From Fratercula arctica (taxonomy: Eukaryota > Chordata > Aves > Charadriiformes > Alcidae): a stretch of DNA of 64,000 nt. The stretch is from the NCBI GenBank assembly GCA_947846985.1, contig CANTUZ010000004.1, positions 10,964,927 to 11,028,926 of the forward strand, given 5' to 3'. The position numbers and the translations under genes were made by a program. Under the pieces are notes generated by a model. It made no database searches. It saw only the letters and a list, made by a program, of their open reading frames with translations, and was not told where the DNA came from. Of the stretch, positions 35,641-49,900 are shown in pieces; position 1 is the first letter of the stretch; every line of letters starts with the position of its first letter.

Positions 35641-38500
35641 TGGATTGAAATTTCTCTCTCTTTTCTCCTTACCCTGTGGAATGACCCACGACCAAGAATG
35701 ATTGTTAGGGTATTCAGTTGGGTATTACCCTGGATATAGTCTCCTCCTGCCGTAGCCTCTCTGCTCTCTCCCTGCCTTCTGTAGAGACCTGTCTCCCTTC
35801 CTCTGCTTTTGGGTGTTTCTCAGCCTAATGCTCAGGCTGTCTTTACCTAGCATGGGCGAACATGCTAACCTAGAGCCTGACCAAAGGATGGTCACGCTGG
35901 TGAGGTCTGCATGGGCTACCCTTTCATGTATGGCCGCCGTGCTGTGGAGCACTCGCGCTCGGCAATGCTGATTCTTCTGGCTTTGTATTTTCCTTTCAGC
36001 TTGTATCAAACATATGTTGCTTCTCTGTACACAGGCACCTCAAAGAATTTCTCAGCTGCCTTTCTGTCATCCCTGAGTCCAAATTACAACTGTCAATTAT
36101 ACATGAAAGGTAGGTGAGATCAAAGTCTTCCCTTAGTCCTGGCACTTGTGCATCTACTTTACCAGTAGAACTGCAAAACCAAACTTCTCTTTCAAAATGC
36201 TCATCTTCAGTTTAAACCTGGTATATCTTTCAAAAAATATCATCTCAGTAGCTTCATACTATTATATGGTGGATAACGAAGAACATTCATATGCTTGTAA
36301 ATGCCAAAAGAATTTAAAATATGTGAAAACGACACTTTACAAGGAGTAAAGTTTCATGACTCCCTTCAATATTTGACAAGGATTTTACCGAGAGTCAGAA
36401 ATATTAATGAATTGGATCATTTTGGAGTAAGACAGCAAAAGAGGAAAAGATGTTTTGGTTTGTGTTTGTGGTGGTGTGTTTTGTTTTTGTTTTTTTTTTT
36501 TTTTTTAAGGGTTGTAATTGAAAAAATGAGCAATGATCAAAGGTGAAATTCTGATCCTCCATATGTGAATGTTACTGCATCTTCCCTTATAATCTCGATA
36601 CACAACCTGTTGTTGAATGTATTGTATACATCCACTCCTGAGGAAAATAAAGGAGAAACTCTGAAATGGAACACATTTGAGTATTTCTTTTTTCCAGCTA
36701 ATGGTCACCACACCCAACAATCCTAAGAATTTTTAAATATTCTTATTAAAATTTGGTGACTTAAAGTAAATAAGCTTATTATGTGCATTTCAGCTCCAAC
36801 TTCAATCTGATGAAACATAAACATCTACTTAAAATTAAAGACTCTGGATGTTGAAATGCTCTGCTTTATCAATATATACTTCCTTTAAAAAGATGATAAG
36901 CAGTACCAAAGGACTGTTCCAGAGTTGGAGAAACCCAGCTTGATGAAGTTCTTGCGAGGAAATGTGGATAATGTACCACTGTGCTGACACACTTTACAGA
37001 TTTAACATTAGTAGTTTAATAAGTAGAGTAATGCGAGCTGCTTTGGTCTTCAGCTAAAGCTTCTTTGTACAAGGATTTCTCCCATGTAGTGATTTTGGTT
37101 CCCTATGGATTTTGTCATTAAGCATGACAATTTACTTCATGTCAGCAAGCACTCTAATAAAGGGAACTTTTGGTGCTTTAGTCTTCTGGTTGGTTGAGCT
37201 GTTGGGGGTAGAGTCAAAAGAGAAGAAAATTTGTACAAAAAACGTTATTTGTCTGTTAAATTAAAAGCTGCTCAGCTGGATGCTTGTTCTGAAGATTGGG
37301 GAAAGGGCATGCACAACAGTAAATCTGGTTCATAGGGTACAAAAAGGAAAAGGGTCCACTCTGCTGGCATTAGTGCTGTACTTAGGGCATGTCATGTGTA
37401 TCTGTCACCAAGTTGCAATTAATTCTGAATAATCATCATCAGCCATTCTGTCTTTTCACACATTGAAACTTCTTAACAAATGCAGGCTTTTTGAGGCCTA
37501 GCTCTTTTTATTCAGTATGATTCAGAGAGGCTACTGCAGTACCATTGAGATCTTACATTCTCTTTCAAATAAGCTGATCCATGTCATAATGCCTTTTTTT
37601 TTATTTAAAAAAAAAAAAAGGCAAAACCAAAAAAACCTACAACCAAAGCAACAAGTATGCACTTCCTCCACAGGCTAATTATTTCACTGGGTGAAGTTTA
37701 ATGTGATACTGCTATAGAAGTGACAGCTTTGTACACACATCCTCGTTCATCTCAGAAATGCTTTTAATCTTGTAGTTTGTGCTAATCTAGAGAGGAAAGA
37801 AGCTTTACCTAACACCATTGCAAAAGTGAGGCATCGCTGTTCCTGTTTCACAGATCTGGGAAGTGCAATAGTACATCTGAAACATTTTCCAGAAGAATGT
37901 AATGCTCCTTAGCATATGTTTATTTAAAAAGTACTTTCTAAATTGAATTCTATAATTAGACCAGTTAAGGAAATAGGATGCTACTCTGACTTTGGCTGAG
38001 CATCTTCGCTTTCTGTGCTGATGTTGCCAATGTGGAGATGACCATAGCTTGGCTTTCAGCAGTTTGGCCCAATACAGGTGGGAAGAATGAAATCAAGGCT
38101 GCAAAGTTTTAAAGCATCTTCATGTGTTGGTCTGTGCTTGGTGAGAGAAGAGCGAATGAGCACTTGGGAATAGTGAAGTCAGGGTGCGGTTTTTTCCTGA
38201 TGTGGACCTGGGATTCAGCAGGGGAAACTGGTGGGATGCTCTGAGCAGTGTGGCCACTTACCCCGGTGCCTTAGTCCCTTCCTCCCCATCCTCTCGCAAA
38301 GCAAAATTACAGCAACAGTGTTTTTGCCTTGCACAAAATCAACCTCAAAGTCTGTCGTAGCCACATTGCCACTCTAATATGAATTGTAAATACGTTTTGC
38401 AGGACTCATGCTATCACTAGTATGCTTGGCTTCGCACTGGGTACTCATACCAGCAAAGTGGATCTTTAGGTGGTCTTGTCTGCTGTCACTTCTCAAGACT
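35641..38500. other. Unique sequence, no gene recognised
   Basis: T17 at 36490-36506 and a T9/A13 pair at 37594-37619 that could fold back on itself. A GTAGGT donor-like site near 36110 lacks an acceptor. No CR1 or RNA gene was found. Confidence 0.45.
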
Positions 38501-38524
38501 TTGTTGTTGTTATTATTACTACTA
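38501..38524. repeat. Short trinucleotide repeat (TTG then TTA)
   Basis: Three to four units of TTG pass into TTA and CTA units. It is a minor microsatellite that yields a poly-Leu or poly-Asn stretch in chance frames. Confidence 0.7.
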
Positions 38525-41500
38525 TGCACTAAGGAAATCTCAAGCTTTTTCATGAAAAGCAAGACACCAGTTCTTATTTTGATCAGGATGGGCATTACCT
38601 GAGCTAGCAGGCTATGTGCTTGAAGTTTAAAGGACTGACTCTGGCTTGATTAGGTGGACTGTAGACTTCAGTTTTCACATCTAAGGTGAGCACAATGACC
38701 ACCAGCTGGTTGGTTTTCTTATATTACTCCACTTTCTTTTCTGCTCTTTGTTTTAACGTTATTTCCCCCACAAAACTGTCAAGCTTACTTGTAGCTCAGT
38801 GGCTAGGACAGATTTCTGGGATGAAGTTGGATGAGACATTCTGTGTTCCAGTTAAGTGCTCTAATTTTTACAGATTTTACTTATTTGGAGGTAAGAGAAA
38901 ATGGGCTCTTTCTCCCCCTTTCCCTCTTTGAGCCAGAAACGGTCTTCTCATCTAAACTGGTTCATACGTTCCTTCAGGCAATCCAATTTTTATGGAAAAA
39001 ACTTTCATCAGAAAATCCCTGACTTGTTGTGCTCCCTGGAGATCCATATCTACTGGATTTTAGTTACTTTGCCTTTGACACATTGGCACAAAAAAGATTC
39101 TAATAAGAAGCAGAAGTGAGCCCACCATTCATCTTTCTCTGCTGCTCTCTTGATTTGTAAATGAGCAAAGTTTGGTTATATACTTACATGCAGTAATTAT
39201 TCTGTAGTGATTAAAATACTGTAGTTTTTCGCAGTTCCAGCAGTGAATCCCTTCCTGTTGATTATTAGAAGACTGTAAATGTTAATGATAACTGTTAGTC
39301 TGTTCTGGAGTTCTAAACTGGACTCCAAATCAATCACTTGACGTCTTATTTTTATTTTTTTTCTGGACATCTTTCTGTTTCGAGACTCAGCAGGAAAATG
39401 TAATAGTTCTGTTCAGTATTATTATATTCCAATATTTTCATATTCCAATTTTGCTAGGAGAAACATCAAAAAATAAATTTTAAGTTGTAGGAAACTTAAC
39501 TCTAGAATCATCCGTAGTTTACTGACAAGTTTTAGAGTAAATGACTTCTTAGACCCCAATTCTTTTGAAAAGAGTATTTAGTTCTATCTTACAAATTTAA
39601 TTATGCTATTGCTACTGTGATTGGTTTGTTTTTTTTGAAAAGTGGGAAATTCTGAAAAGCAAAACTCACTGGAGGATTTTTTTTTGGTGTGTATAAGTGG
39701 GAAAGGAAGAAGAGGAGGGTTGATGGAGCTGTAATGGTCCCTTGCTGCCAGATTAGTGTCTGGTGGCATAATAACTGCTAGGAAAACTTGAAGCTGTTTG
39801 AGGTGGCTTCCACTTATCCCCGTCCCCTGGGCAGTCTTATGCTTGGTGACCGTATGTTTTGGAGGGGCTTGTTTGTTTATATTTCACTGCTTATGTTTTC
39901 TGTAACACGGATTGTATGTCTGAACTGCAGCTCATCGCTTTTTGGAAAGGCTTCCATGGTGTACTGCAGGTTTCAGAATAGCCCCTGTGTCAGTGCTTGA
40001 TCAGTAACCGCTGTAATACTAGTCCAGCAATGAAATTCTGCAGTTTTTCTTTGATGAAGTGGACAATGATTGAATTGCAAATTGTAAAGCAGAAATATTT
40101 TTTTTTATTGTTGTATTCAGCATTGCTCACCTGGTTCTAGCTCTCTGCACAAGATGGCAAATTAATCTTAAATTTAACTTCATACCAGCCCTCCTTGGTT
40201 TTCAAATCTATTGCAGTAACAAAATAACTGGGAGAGTTTGAATTTCCATGCATTTGTAAAGAAACAACGCTTTTTGAGTAATGAAAATCTTGAGTCTCAC
40301 AGATAAACTGTAAATACTTGAAGTGTGTGTTAAGGGTGGGATTTTTTTTTCAGGGTGACATTAGCAACAGTGGCACAAACTGCAGCACATTTTAAATTAA
40401 GTTATTTTTCTTTTTCCCAAGTTTGTAATGCATGCAAAATGCTGATACAGTTCAGAGAGCTGCTCATACAGTGCTGTGGAAGCGGGTTTAGCATTAAGAT
40501 GGTCCCAGCGTATGAGATGGGGATGGTGGGGGGGAGCTTTACCCTCTGCTTCCGCAACCCTGGATTGAAGATAAAAAGCCATGGTTTAAATTAGAATTAC
40601 AGAGTGAGAGCAACCCGCCTGGTGCACGGAGAACAGGCTCTGACTCTTACCCACTTCTGTTCCTTTCAGACTTGCGTGTCTGTCCGTATTGTGCTGCCTT
40701 ATTTATCATATTGTTCGCTTTGAATGCGAGGAGATGGGGAGGTGCCACAGGTCCTGGCTCATCCCGGGTGCTGCTCTGCAGCAGGCACTTCAAGCTGATG
40801 CTAAAAAGCCACCGCCTGCCCCAGTGCTGGGACAACTGGGAGTCTGTGTAACTAAGCGAACCGTATTGATTAACGCCCACTGTTCTGTACGTACAAGGCA
40901 ATAAGTTCCAGAAAACACTAACACAGAAAAACCTCCATCAACTCAGGCTTATAAATTTAGAAACAAGGCAAGTCATTAAAGCATGTATTTTACTAATAAA
41001 TCACGCTTGAAACAGTGTGCTCTGCAAATGAGCAACTTAACCGGGACATGAGCAAGGCTGACTTTGTTTCTGTAAAAAGATTTACACACTTTTAAATGGC
41101 AGGTTTGAAATGATTGACAGGAAAGAAAAGAAATGAAAAACCTGATATAACGGTAGTGTAAAATAGAGTAACGTGGGGGGAGTTTATCTACTCCTAAACA
41201 CAGTTACTTCATCTAACTGGATATTAGAAAGCCTTCTTTCTTGTGATGTCTTACATGTGATGATTGCTTTAGTGATAGAGTAAGAAATTTAACAATAGTG
41301 TGTAAAAGGAATAACTGAGACTCTGCCTGGTCTTCGATTTTCATTACTTTTCCCAAAAATCCCTTTCAAACTCCTATACAAGTCGCACCAATTTCTAGTA
41401 ATGGTGTTTCTGTTGCCTCAGTCAAGTGTTTCGTCCCACACACCTCCTACTCTTGAGTCCCTCTAGCACCTGACTGATGTGACTGTAGACAAAACTTTAC

Positions 41501-44500
41501 CATTCCCCTCTCTCATGCTGTTTCCGCACACAGACCTGGTCCTCTCTTTCTTGCTCTTTCTCCAACAACATTAGCACTGGTGTATTGCACAAACCTCCAT
41601 CCAAACCAGTGAATTTTTTTCTATCCTTTGGTTTCCAGGTTTCATACAGACCATGTTTCTTCCTTTTCATATTTGACACGTTTTTCAACTATGAAATCAG
41701 ATCAGAACTTGCCAAAATATCCTTTATTGTATTTCCAAAGTTCCTAAGTTGTCCTTTGTCAACAGCAGAAAATATTCTATATTAGTAATGGTTTGGAAAG
41801 AATGATCTTTCAGAGAAATTCAGGCTAGACAAGCAATTAAAATTGGTGTTGCTACATGGATTTGTACTATCTGCAAACCTGAGCTCCTCTTTGAAGGAAA
41901 GAGGGTTGAAGTGTGTGTGGCAACCTAACACCTAGCAGTGTGTCAGCTCACTTGATCACACCTTGTTCAGGGAACCCGCTGCTGTCACCCAGGACCTTTG
42001 TTCCCTGGAAGTAGCTTGATGATGTCATTAAACGAGTGCACCTAACAAGAAGAAATCCTTCTAGAACATCTTAACTTTCAACATTCTAAATATTTCAAAT
42101 CAGATTTTTGCTGCGGTTAAACAGACAGCTAAGCTGTTTGCTGTTCAGGGTAGCAACAGTTGACAGTTGGCACTGCATAATTGGGAACAGGGTTGGTTGA
42201 ACATCAAAAGTGGGAGACACTGAGACAACCTGCCCTTCAAAATGTGTCCGTCATTGGCACACCTATTTCTTTTTTATTGTGATCCACTCCCTGGTCTTAT
42301 TATTGTTCTTCTTACTGTGATGCATTCCTTATTGCTTGTTGGTTTTTGAGCAGTAACATATTTACTGGATAGTCACTAAAATGACTTGTGGATAAAGTAG
42401 ACAGACCTGATTTGGTAGAGTGACTATTCATGAAGTTATGTAAAAACAATTAATACTCTAACATACCAGCTGCAGTCAAAAACTAAACTGGGAAATATCA
42501 AAGTAATTTACAATGTGTAGTTGAGTGTGTGTGCAAACACATACAACCCTGTACGTACGTCTTGGCAGAAGTCAAGGATTGTTCATGAAGAATTCCCATT
42601 TATTGGCTAAAATATTTAATAAACATTCTGTTGTCAGGCTGAAAAAAACAACTTGGCAAATCCACTGTTATTGACATGAGCTCTTTCTCCTCCATTCTAT
42701 TTCTACAAATATCTCCTGTTATGAACTACGCGATCCTCTTTTGCCATTTGTATGACATTGCGCTGTTTTTTATTCACTTCATTTATGTTAGTGTCTGTGT
42801 ATAAAGGAATTAAAGGGGACTAAGAACTCCATTATTTGTGTCTCATCACAATCACGGCTAAGTAATGTGCACAAAGTTCAATCAAATGTATTTGTGACAA
42901 TTGTTTAGGTTTTGTTATTTCAAATGCATGAGTGATGTAGAACTGGCCAAACTCAAACCTTGTCTTGGTTTAGTCCAGCGAGTTTATTGTATACTTTATA
43001 AGGTTCCTTTTAGTGTCTTTTACTTTTTATGTCTCAATGCTTCGTCCTAAACAATCTCCTCCCATGAAGCAAAAGTGTTGACATTTCTTTAAGCAATTGC
43101 AGACTTTCCGAAGCTGTTTCTTGATACTGCAAGGGTAATCAGAATTGTATAAATTATATGTACCTTTCAAGGAGCTCTGTAACTTGAGCTCTTTGATGGA
43201 GCTGTGTAGTGCTTGGGGCGGGGAGGGAAATTTATGGGGTACCAGACAGTGCACAATACTTAAATTTCCTTAGTTGTATATTCAGTGATTGCAAGCATAC
43301 GGCACATCCTGCAATATTTTATTAACTCTCCAGAAACAAGACAATGTGTTTTTTAAAAAGAAAAAAAAAAAGTATTACAGTAGAAAAGACTGTAATAAGA
43401 CCCATGCACCACGAAGCGAAATTACTGAAGTAAAGTATTTTCAGAAAAGAATGTTTACCCCCAAAAAATCTGTTATTTTACTGAGGCATCCTACACACTT
43501 GTATTACTGTTAGTGTGTGTGGTCTTCTCTCTTACTCAGAAAGAGCTGTGGAATTTAGTACTTTTTACCTATCTTTTGAGTAAAGCAGTATCAGATTGAT
43601 ACCATCCCTTACAAAACAGAAAATACGAATGAGATTCTTAGTACTGGAACAAATGATAAAAATCACTTCAGCAATGTTATTTTTACCAGTTGCTTCCGAA
43701 ACACTGTGTTAGTAAATTAGGTCATAGAGGCTTTAATGCATCATGGAAAATACCTGGGAACTAGACACAAATGCTTCTTTAAGATGCATTAGAGACAAAC
43801 ACAGGTGCTTCCAACAACAGCCACACGTTAGCTCTACATTTTCATTTTAAAATGTTATTTTAATTATCTAAATGTATTTTCTATAAGCAGTAGAGCAGCT
43901 CATGCAGTCCACCAAGTTCTTAGATGATACCCAAGATGCCTGTTGTTTCAGAAGTGGGAAGAAATCAGTAATGGAGATCTGTAGATCTGCTTCTATCTTA
44001 CTTGAAAAGAAAAATGCTTAAGAACGGGAAGCTGGAAGGAAAGGTGGGCTGAACAGAAGAACAGTAGGGGTTTGTAAATCTTGGAAAATGGAGGGTTGGA
44101 AGCAGTAGAGCATTAAAGAAAAACACAAGTCTCAATCATTCCACAAAAACCCAACCAAACAAAAAACCGCCCCTCAAGGAATTTTATAGGTACAGCTTTT
44201 TAAGGGGATCTCGCAAGAGGAATGTTATGTAATGAAGCTTTCAAATTAACTGATGAAAGATTGCAGAGAGAAACTAACCTTGGCAGAAAAAAGAAAGACT
44301 GAACACATAGTAAGAGACAAATATGTCAGTATGTTTTTGAGCAGGAACAACCTACTCTGCAAGCTCATGGAGCCCCTTAAGTGGAGAGCTGCAAGATCAT
44401 TTGGATGAATATTCATTTTGTATTAACTGTAAATGTAAATGAACTTCACTGCATCTGTCTTTCCAACCTACCATTCAATAATGTTATGGAAAAGTTGCCT

Positions 44501-46500
44501 AGAAGTTTGAACACAGGTCTCTCTGCATCATCGTAGGACAGGTGAGAGAGTCACAATCTCTTACTTAATTAACAGTTTAGAAAAAGGCACTAACTTTGCA
44601 TTAAGTCATTTGGAAAATGAAGGAGCTTCCTTCACAAAATTCCAGCCTCGCTGTTTGAAAGATGCTTTTTGCCTAAGCTGGCTTTTCTGACCAGCTTCCA
44701 CAGAGCAAAAACACAAGTCTGGTGTCCCCTGAGAAGTGATCCTCTGGGCAGCCCCACTACCCTACTTCTAAGCTGACATTTTTAGCAAAGCAAAAAAGAG
44801 CAAACAGCCTCCAAACAAAGCCTGTTTTCTAACTCTTATGACATTCTGGCTGTATAATTTAAGTACAAGTAGGGGAAAAAACCACAACCTTCAGGTACTT
44901 GACTGTGGAATGCTTGCTCCCCTGGAAGATATTATTCTTCTGATCCCTTTGTAAATATAAATGGTTAGAACTAAATAAAGCTGTCTACATCTGAGAATAG
45001 ACAGTAGAAGGGTAAAGTTACACAGCTGAAACATACACTATATACCAGAGTACACATTCATTTTGTAGACATGCAGATGCTATTGGTCTTTCTAGTCTCC
45101 TGTTGATGCTGTAAATACAATGAGAAGCAGGAGAAGGTGCGCGGTGCAATTATTTCCCATTGATGCAAAAATTGTGAGCAGATAAAAATGTGTGTAAAGG
45201 TATGTACTTCTTGTTCAAGGGAAGTAAAATCTGAGAACTTCTCTGATGAGGGTGCATTGGAAAGTAAATGCAGGAAACAAAATATTTCCCAACACCTTGT
45301 TCTTGCGGGTAGACATAACATAGTTGAACACTTGTAGAAATACAGACATCTTGAATCCTGCCTTCCTCTGCCCAAGGAGGACTGAATAGCCATTAAGACT
45401 ATGCGTTCCTGTGTTTTTGTTAAGCACAGAGCAACTAGGGTAATTTTAAGGGACAGCATAAACAGTTTTAAAAGACAAAAAATGATCCTTTTAGGAACAT
45501 GTCATTCCTGTGATTATGGGGTTTTCTTAGGCATCAATGAAACTTAGAGATGCTGATGAGATTATAATATGAAATAAAAATATTTTTTTTCTAAGGCTTA
45601 CAGTTTGCTGAAGTGATACTCAATAAAGAAACAAAAATAATCAGATGGTCACCTATGCAAAAGCTTAAGTGAGTTGAATTGTGGATCTCTCTGTCATGTT
45701 TTGCTGGATTGGTCGTATGCTGAGTGCAGCAGTTGTGCAGCACTACATGATGAATGTTGTCTTGGAGAGTCCAAGGCACCAAGGCTTCAGGGTAGATGCG
45801 CGCCACAGAGCAGTCTGTGTCATCATACATTGATCATTTTGAGCAAGGTCCTTACTTAAGCATTTTGTGATTCCTTTCCATCGTTCCCATATGGCTGCCC
45901 TTCCAGAAAAGGAGAGCTGGTGCATGTCCAGGATGTGTTTTGACGAGGAGCTGAGAAATGGCCAGCACACATGCTGGGGCTTGGGAGCACTCTGCAGCAT
46001 AGTGATCTGTCCCTATTGGCTATACAGCATATTCTGAAGTCAGTATGATAACTTCTTTTGCTTTTTATGAAATTATATCACTCTCTCATCTACCGTAGGC
46101 TACCTCTGGAAGGAAACAAAAGCTTATCAGTACATATTCTAAATGTAAAGTTGGATCAGAAGACTATAAACTAAAGAGACTGGCTAGTCCTTCAGGTGTG
46201 TGCATTTGTCAAATTTCATGGAAAAAAAAGCAGCAATACTCGAAACTGTGTACACAAACAAAAGGACTAATAGGGGATTTGTGTGCTTCCAGAAGGAAAA
46301 GAAAAGCTGGAGTTGCGATATTTAAATACACTTTTTAAAGTGCACGTTTGAGCTTGCAAGTAAAATGAGAACAGATGTACCCATTAGATCAAGGCAATTT
46401 ATCTATAAACTTAGTTGTTTCCAGATGAGAGCAAGCATTAGTTGGATAACAGGGATGGGTAAAATGGTTGTAAATGCCTACCCTTCAGTTTACATTAGAT
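38525..46500. other. Unique AT-rich sequence, no gene recognised
   Basis: Nearly 8 kb without a recognisable gene, CR1 copy or RNA gene. A11 at 43361-43371. In the 43.3-44.2 kb part the + strand tends to be A-rich, unlike the T/G-rich 11-16 kb interval. A donor-like GGAG/GTAAGA at about 38,885-38,896 and a nearby TTTTTACAG would enclose only a microexon, which I do not call. Confidence 0.45.
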
Positions 46501-46930
46501 TGTTTCAAGACTCTCTCTTGCAGGAGTGCTAGGGCAGGGATGATGGGTCTGGATGGGGGTGGAAGCCAGAGGAGGAGCAGACACTGGAGAAGGGCTGTCA
46601 GGAGCTGTCAGCACTGGTGTCAGCTGGTCTGTAGGTCCCAAGCACCACGTGTGCCTCGTGATGCTTTTCTCGCTACCCAGGAGGGAGGACAGCAAGGAAA
46701 TCCTGACAGCTTTCGGGAAGGAGAGTGATCCCAGTGGGCTCCAACAGGGGACAGAGAGGGTCTTCCAGACCTACAGGTGTTGACAGCAAGCAGGGCTCGG
46801 CACTGGCACCCTTGTGTTCCTCAGCATCCAAGGGATGGACCTGGATAGGCTGCTTGGGTATGAGCATCTGGGCACCTGGCTTCTTCCAGCCAGGGCAGGT
46901 GGGGATATCAGTGATATCAGTTTTGTTTTA
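46501..46930. other. GC-richer patch, no gene recognised
   Basis: A patch of higher G+C carrying overlapping chance frames on both strands and small internal direct repeats (GCTGTCAG near 46595-46613; GATATCAG twice near 46902-46920). No protein or CR1 similarity was recognised. Confidence 0.35.
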
Positions 46931-49900
46931 AAGCAAGAAATCCTCTTCCCTTGGGACTTGCTGTTTCATTACAGGTGTTGCAACATTGTCCTACACTCTC
47001 AAACTTGGGGAAATAAAATGTATTGAGTGAACTCCCCCGCCTTTTTTTAAAACTGCATGATATTTTAAAACTACATCCAGTGAGGAAAACCAAAATATTT
47101 AGCAGTTAAAAGCGTATTGACTTCCATAAATGAGCTATCAAAATGAGATATTGAAAACTAGTTACCTGATTTTACATTTGGAATAGCTACATGATTTTTT
47201 CAAATCTTACTGTGTCTGGTAGTCTGCAGCTTGGGAAAAAACCCAAGAGTATTCGGCTTGCATTTTATTCTGGGAAGGTGAGCACCCCTCTGTGCTTAAT
47301 TTCTTTTTGCGTAAGCTGTTTGAAATTCTGGCACCAACAGTGTCAATTAAAAATTACCGCTGGCTTCGAGAATTTGCCCGAGCTGTGTTTCTTCTTCTGT
47401 TTGTTGGCTGGTCACAAATATGTTCATAATTATCCAAGTAGGTGTAAGAAAAATCTCTGCACAACTGAACTTAATGATGGATCTCGTCCCCCCCCTCCCT
47501 CGCCTGTGCCTCTTTTCTCTAAAGCTTTATTTTAACATATGGTGTTACTTTCTTCTGTATTGGCACTCAGGCTCCTTGCACAAATGGAAACGAAGGCCTA
47601 AGCAGTGACCAGCATTTTTAGAAAGATAAGTGAAAAGCATTTTGATTTTCAGCTCTTCAGGCACCTAGCATATGTTACAGCTTATTTGTAAGAAATATTT
47701 GGAAAAGAAAGCAAACCCTTCTGATTTTTTTTTCTCCTACACAGCCTAGTGAAACTTTGTAGTAAGTTTTAAAAAAAAATCTTAAACAACTTTTGTTCCT
47801 GTTTCTTCTGGATTTCATTACTCTAGATGGGATTAAAAAAAAAAATAGAAAAATACCCCAAATTTCAAAAAATATCGATCTTTCACATACAAACCCATTG
47901 ACAAATAGCTCTGCTTTCTTACGGGCTCTTGCAAACCTAGGTAACTGGACAAATTCAGGCATGGGTTACTTAAGCATTTGCAGTTTGAGTTATTTGGGGT
48001 GTTCAATGCGTGACCAAGTTTTTGAGCATGTTAAGCGTTTACAAAGCATTGAAGGTATTGGGAAATATGGTACTTCATGCTGGACGCAATCTTTGGTTTG
48101 GTTTGTAGTACTAAGCATTCCCAGAAACAATTTCACTATCTAATAAACCTAACGTTATGTGCTCATTTACCTACCTGAGGATGAAAGATTCGATGTAATT
48201 GCGAAGTGTTAATATTTTTACCTGAACCATTAAATCTTTTGAAGTTGGCTAATCACAGGTTCAAAGAGGGTGAGGATGTGTTTTTGCATCAACTCCCCTT
48301 AACCAAACAGGAAGGTGATTAAAAGAGCTCATCTCCAAAGACTGCTGTAAGGATCTGCCTCAAGACTTTTTAATATTGTAACGTGATTAAAAGTACCTAA
48401 GATGACTTCCTCTTGTTTACTTCTTAATCAGTTACCTAAATGTGATCTCATTAAAACCACATAAACAAACTATACTAAAAAGTCACAGATGAGTTCCAGG
48501 CACAGATTTAAATCTCAGATATGGATTTTGTTAAAACTTCAAGCATTCTTGGGTAAGGAAAAGGATATCTTGTACATGAAATATAAACTTACAATCTTCT
48601 TTGACCCTTTCTGATTGATTCAAAGTTACTGTTTCTCTATCACTCAGGTTAAGAGATCGTGTATTAAACTTGCTGATAACTGATTATTATCCTTGCAAAC
48701 ATGAACTTGTGGAATTTGTTATTCTTTAAGGGGAACCATATGAAGTTTTTGCAGGTTGACATTTTGAAGTGAGTGCTCTATGCAAGTGTATAAAAAGATA
48801 TTCCAACATTTCATGAAACTTCTTAGTTTCTTCAAGTTTTAAATTCTATTAATTTGATAATTTAGCTCTGAGTATTTTCAAACATATTTGTTGAAGGATT
48901 TTGTCATTAGGTATTGCTGCTGTTGCCTTTTTTTGCTTCTATGTATTAAGCGTAGTATACGTCATACAAATTTTACTATGATAAGATCAGGCTGAATTTA
49001 ATTGGCTTCTTTTGGCTCACAGAAAATTTATCAAATTTAGTATTTTAGGAAGCGACTGTTATCAAAGTTCTGTGGCCTTGCTGAAATGATATTTAGGTCC
49101 AGATCTTTCCTGATGCTGTAACAAAGGCCATCTGCTTAACAGTGAAGTTATTCAGTGAGAAGAAAAGTTGACAGCAAAGTTTATATCAAAAAGGCGATGC
49201 AGAGAAACGCTAAACTCCAGTTCCTTATGGTAATTATCCCTGCTAATGAAATGATTACATGCTTTCAGGTATGTTGGTCTTGGCATTATTATGAGGGGCC
49301 TTTAAGTCCTCCCGACTTGAGTGTGAGTTGAAAGCACTCAGCACGAGAACTGGCTTGGAAATCTTCCACCAAGCTGTCAGAAAACCTTCATTAAATGTTT
49401 GTGAAGCTGGGTCCTCTTCATCGTTTGTTTGAAATATGCCATGCTGAATGTAGGTGTGACTTTCACCAAGTTTTCTGATGTGCTGTGAATATAATTAATA
49501 GATGCTTTTTGCAATATACAATTTTGCAATATATAAAAATCAGTAAATTTAAGGGAGACCAGCACAGATGTGATGGAATTATGGAAAGCGGATCTCTCTC
49601 TCTCAAGCACCACGGGTATGCTTGAGAGAAATAAGGTGGGGGGGGAGAGGGGGGAGAGATACTTTTTCTCTGTTATCAAGATATATGGAGCTAGAGATGG
49701 TTTAAAACTCCAAGGTTTTAATCAAGGCCCATACTTCAGGCTTGGACTTCAGACTGTGTTGCGGGTGTTTCAGCCATTGGAAAAGTAATTGTGGAGGGGA
49801 TGTGCGTGTCCAGCCTGCCCTCTGCACTGCAGTAGCTGCGTACCCAGTGCTCGTGGGCTTGGAACTAAGGGGAGGGATTGTTTCACTGGTAATTTGTCCT

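Noticed and set aside
47793..48143. Plus-strand frame of 116 codons, considered as a retroviral or cellular fragment
   Set aside because: No known motif, A-rich run inside, no flanking LTR or splice signals.
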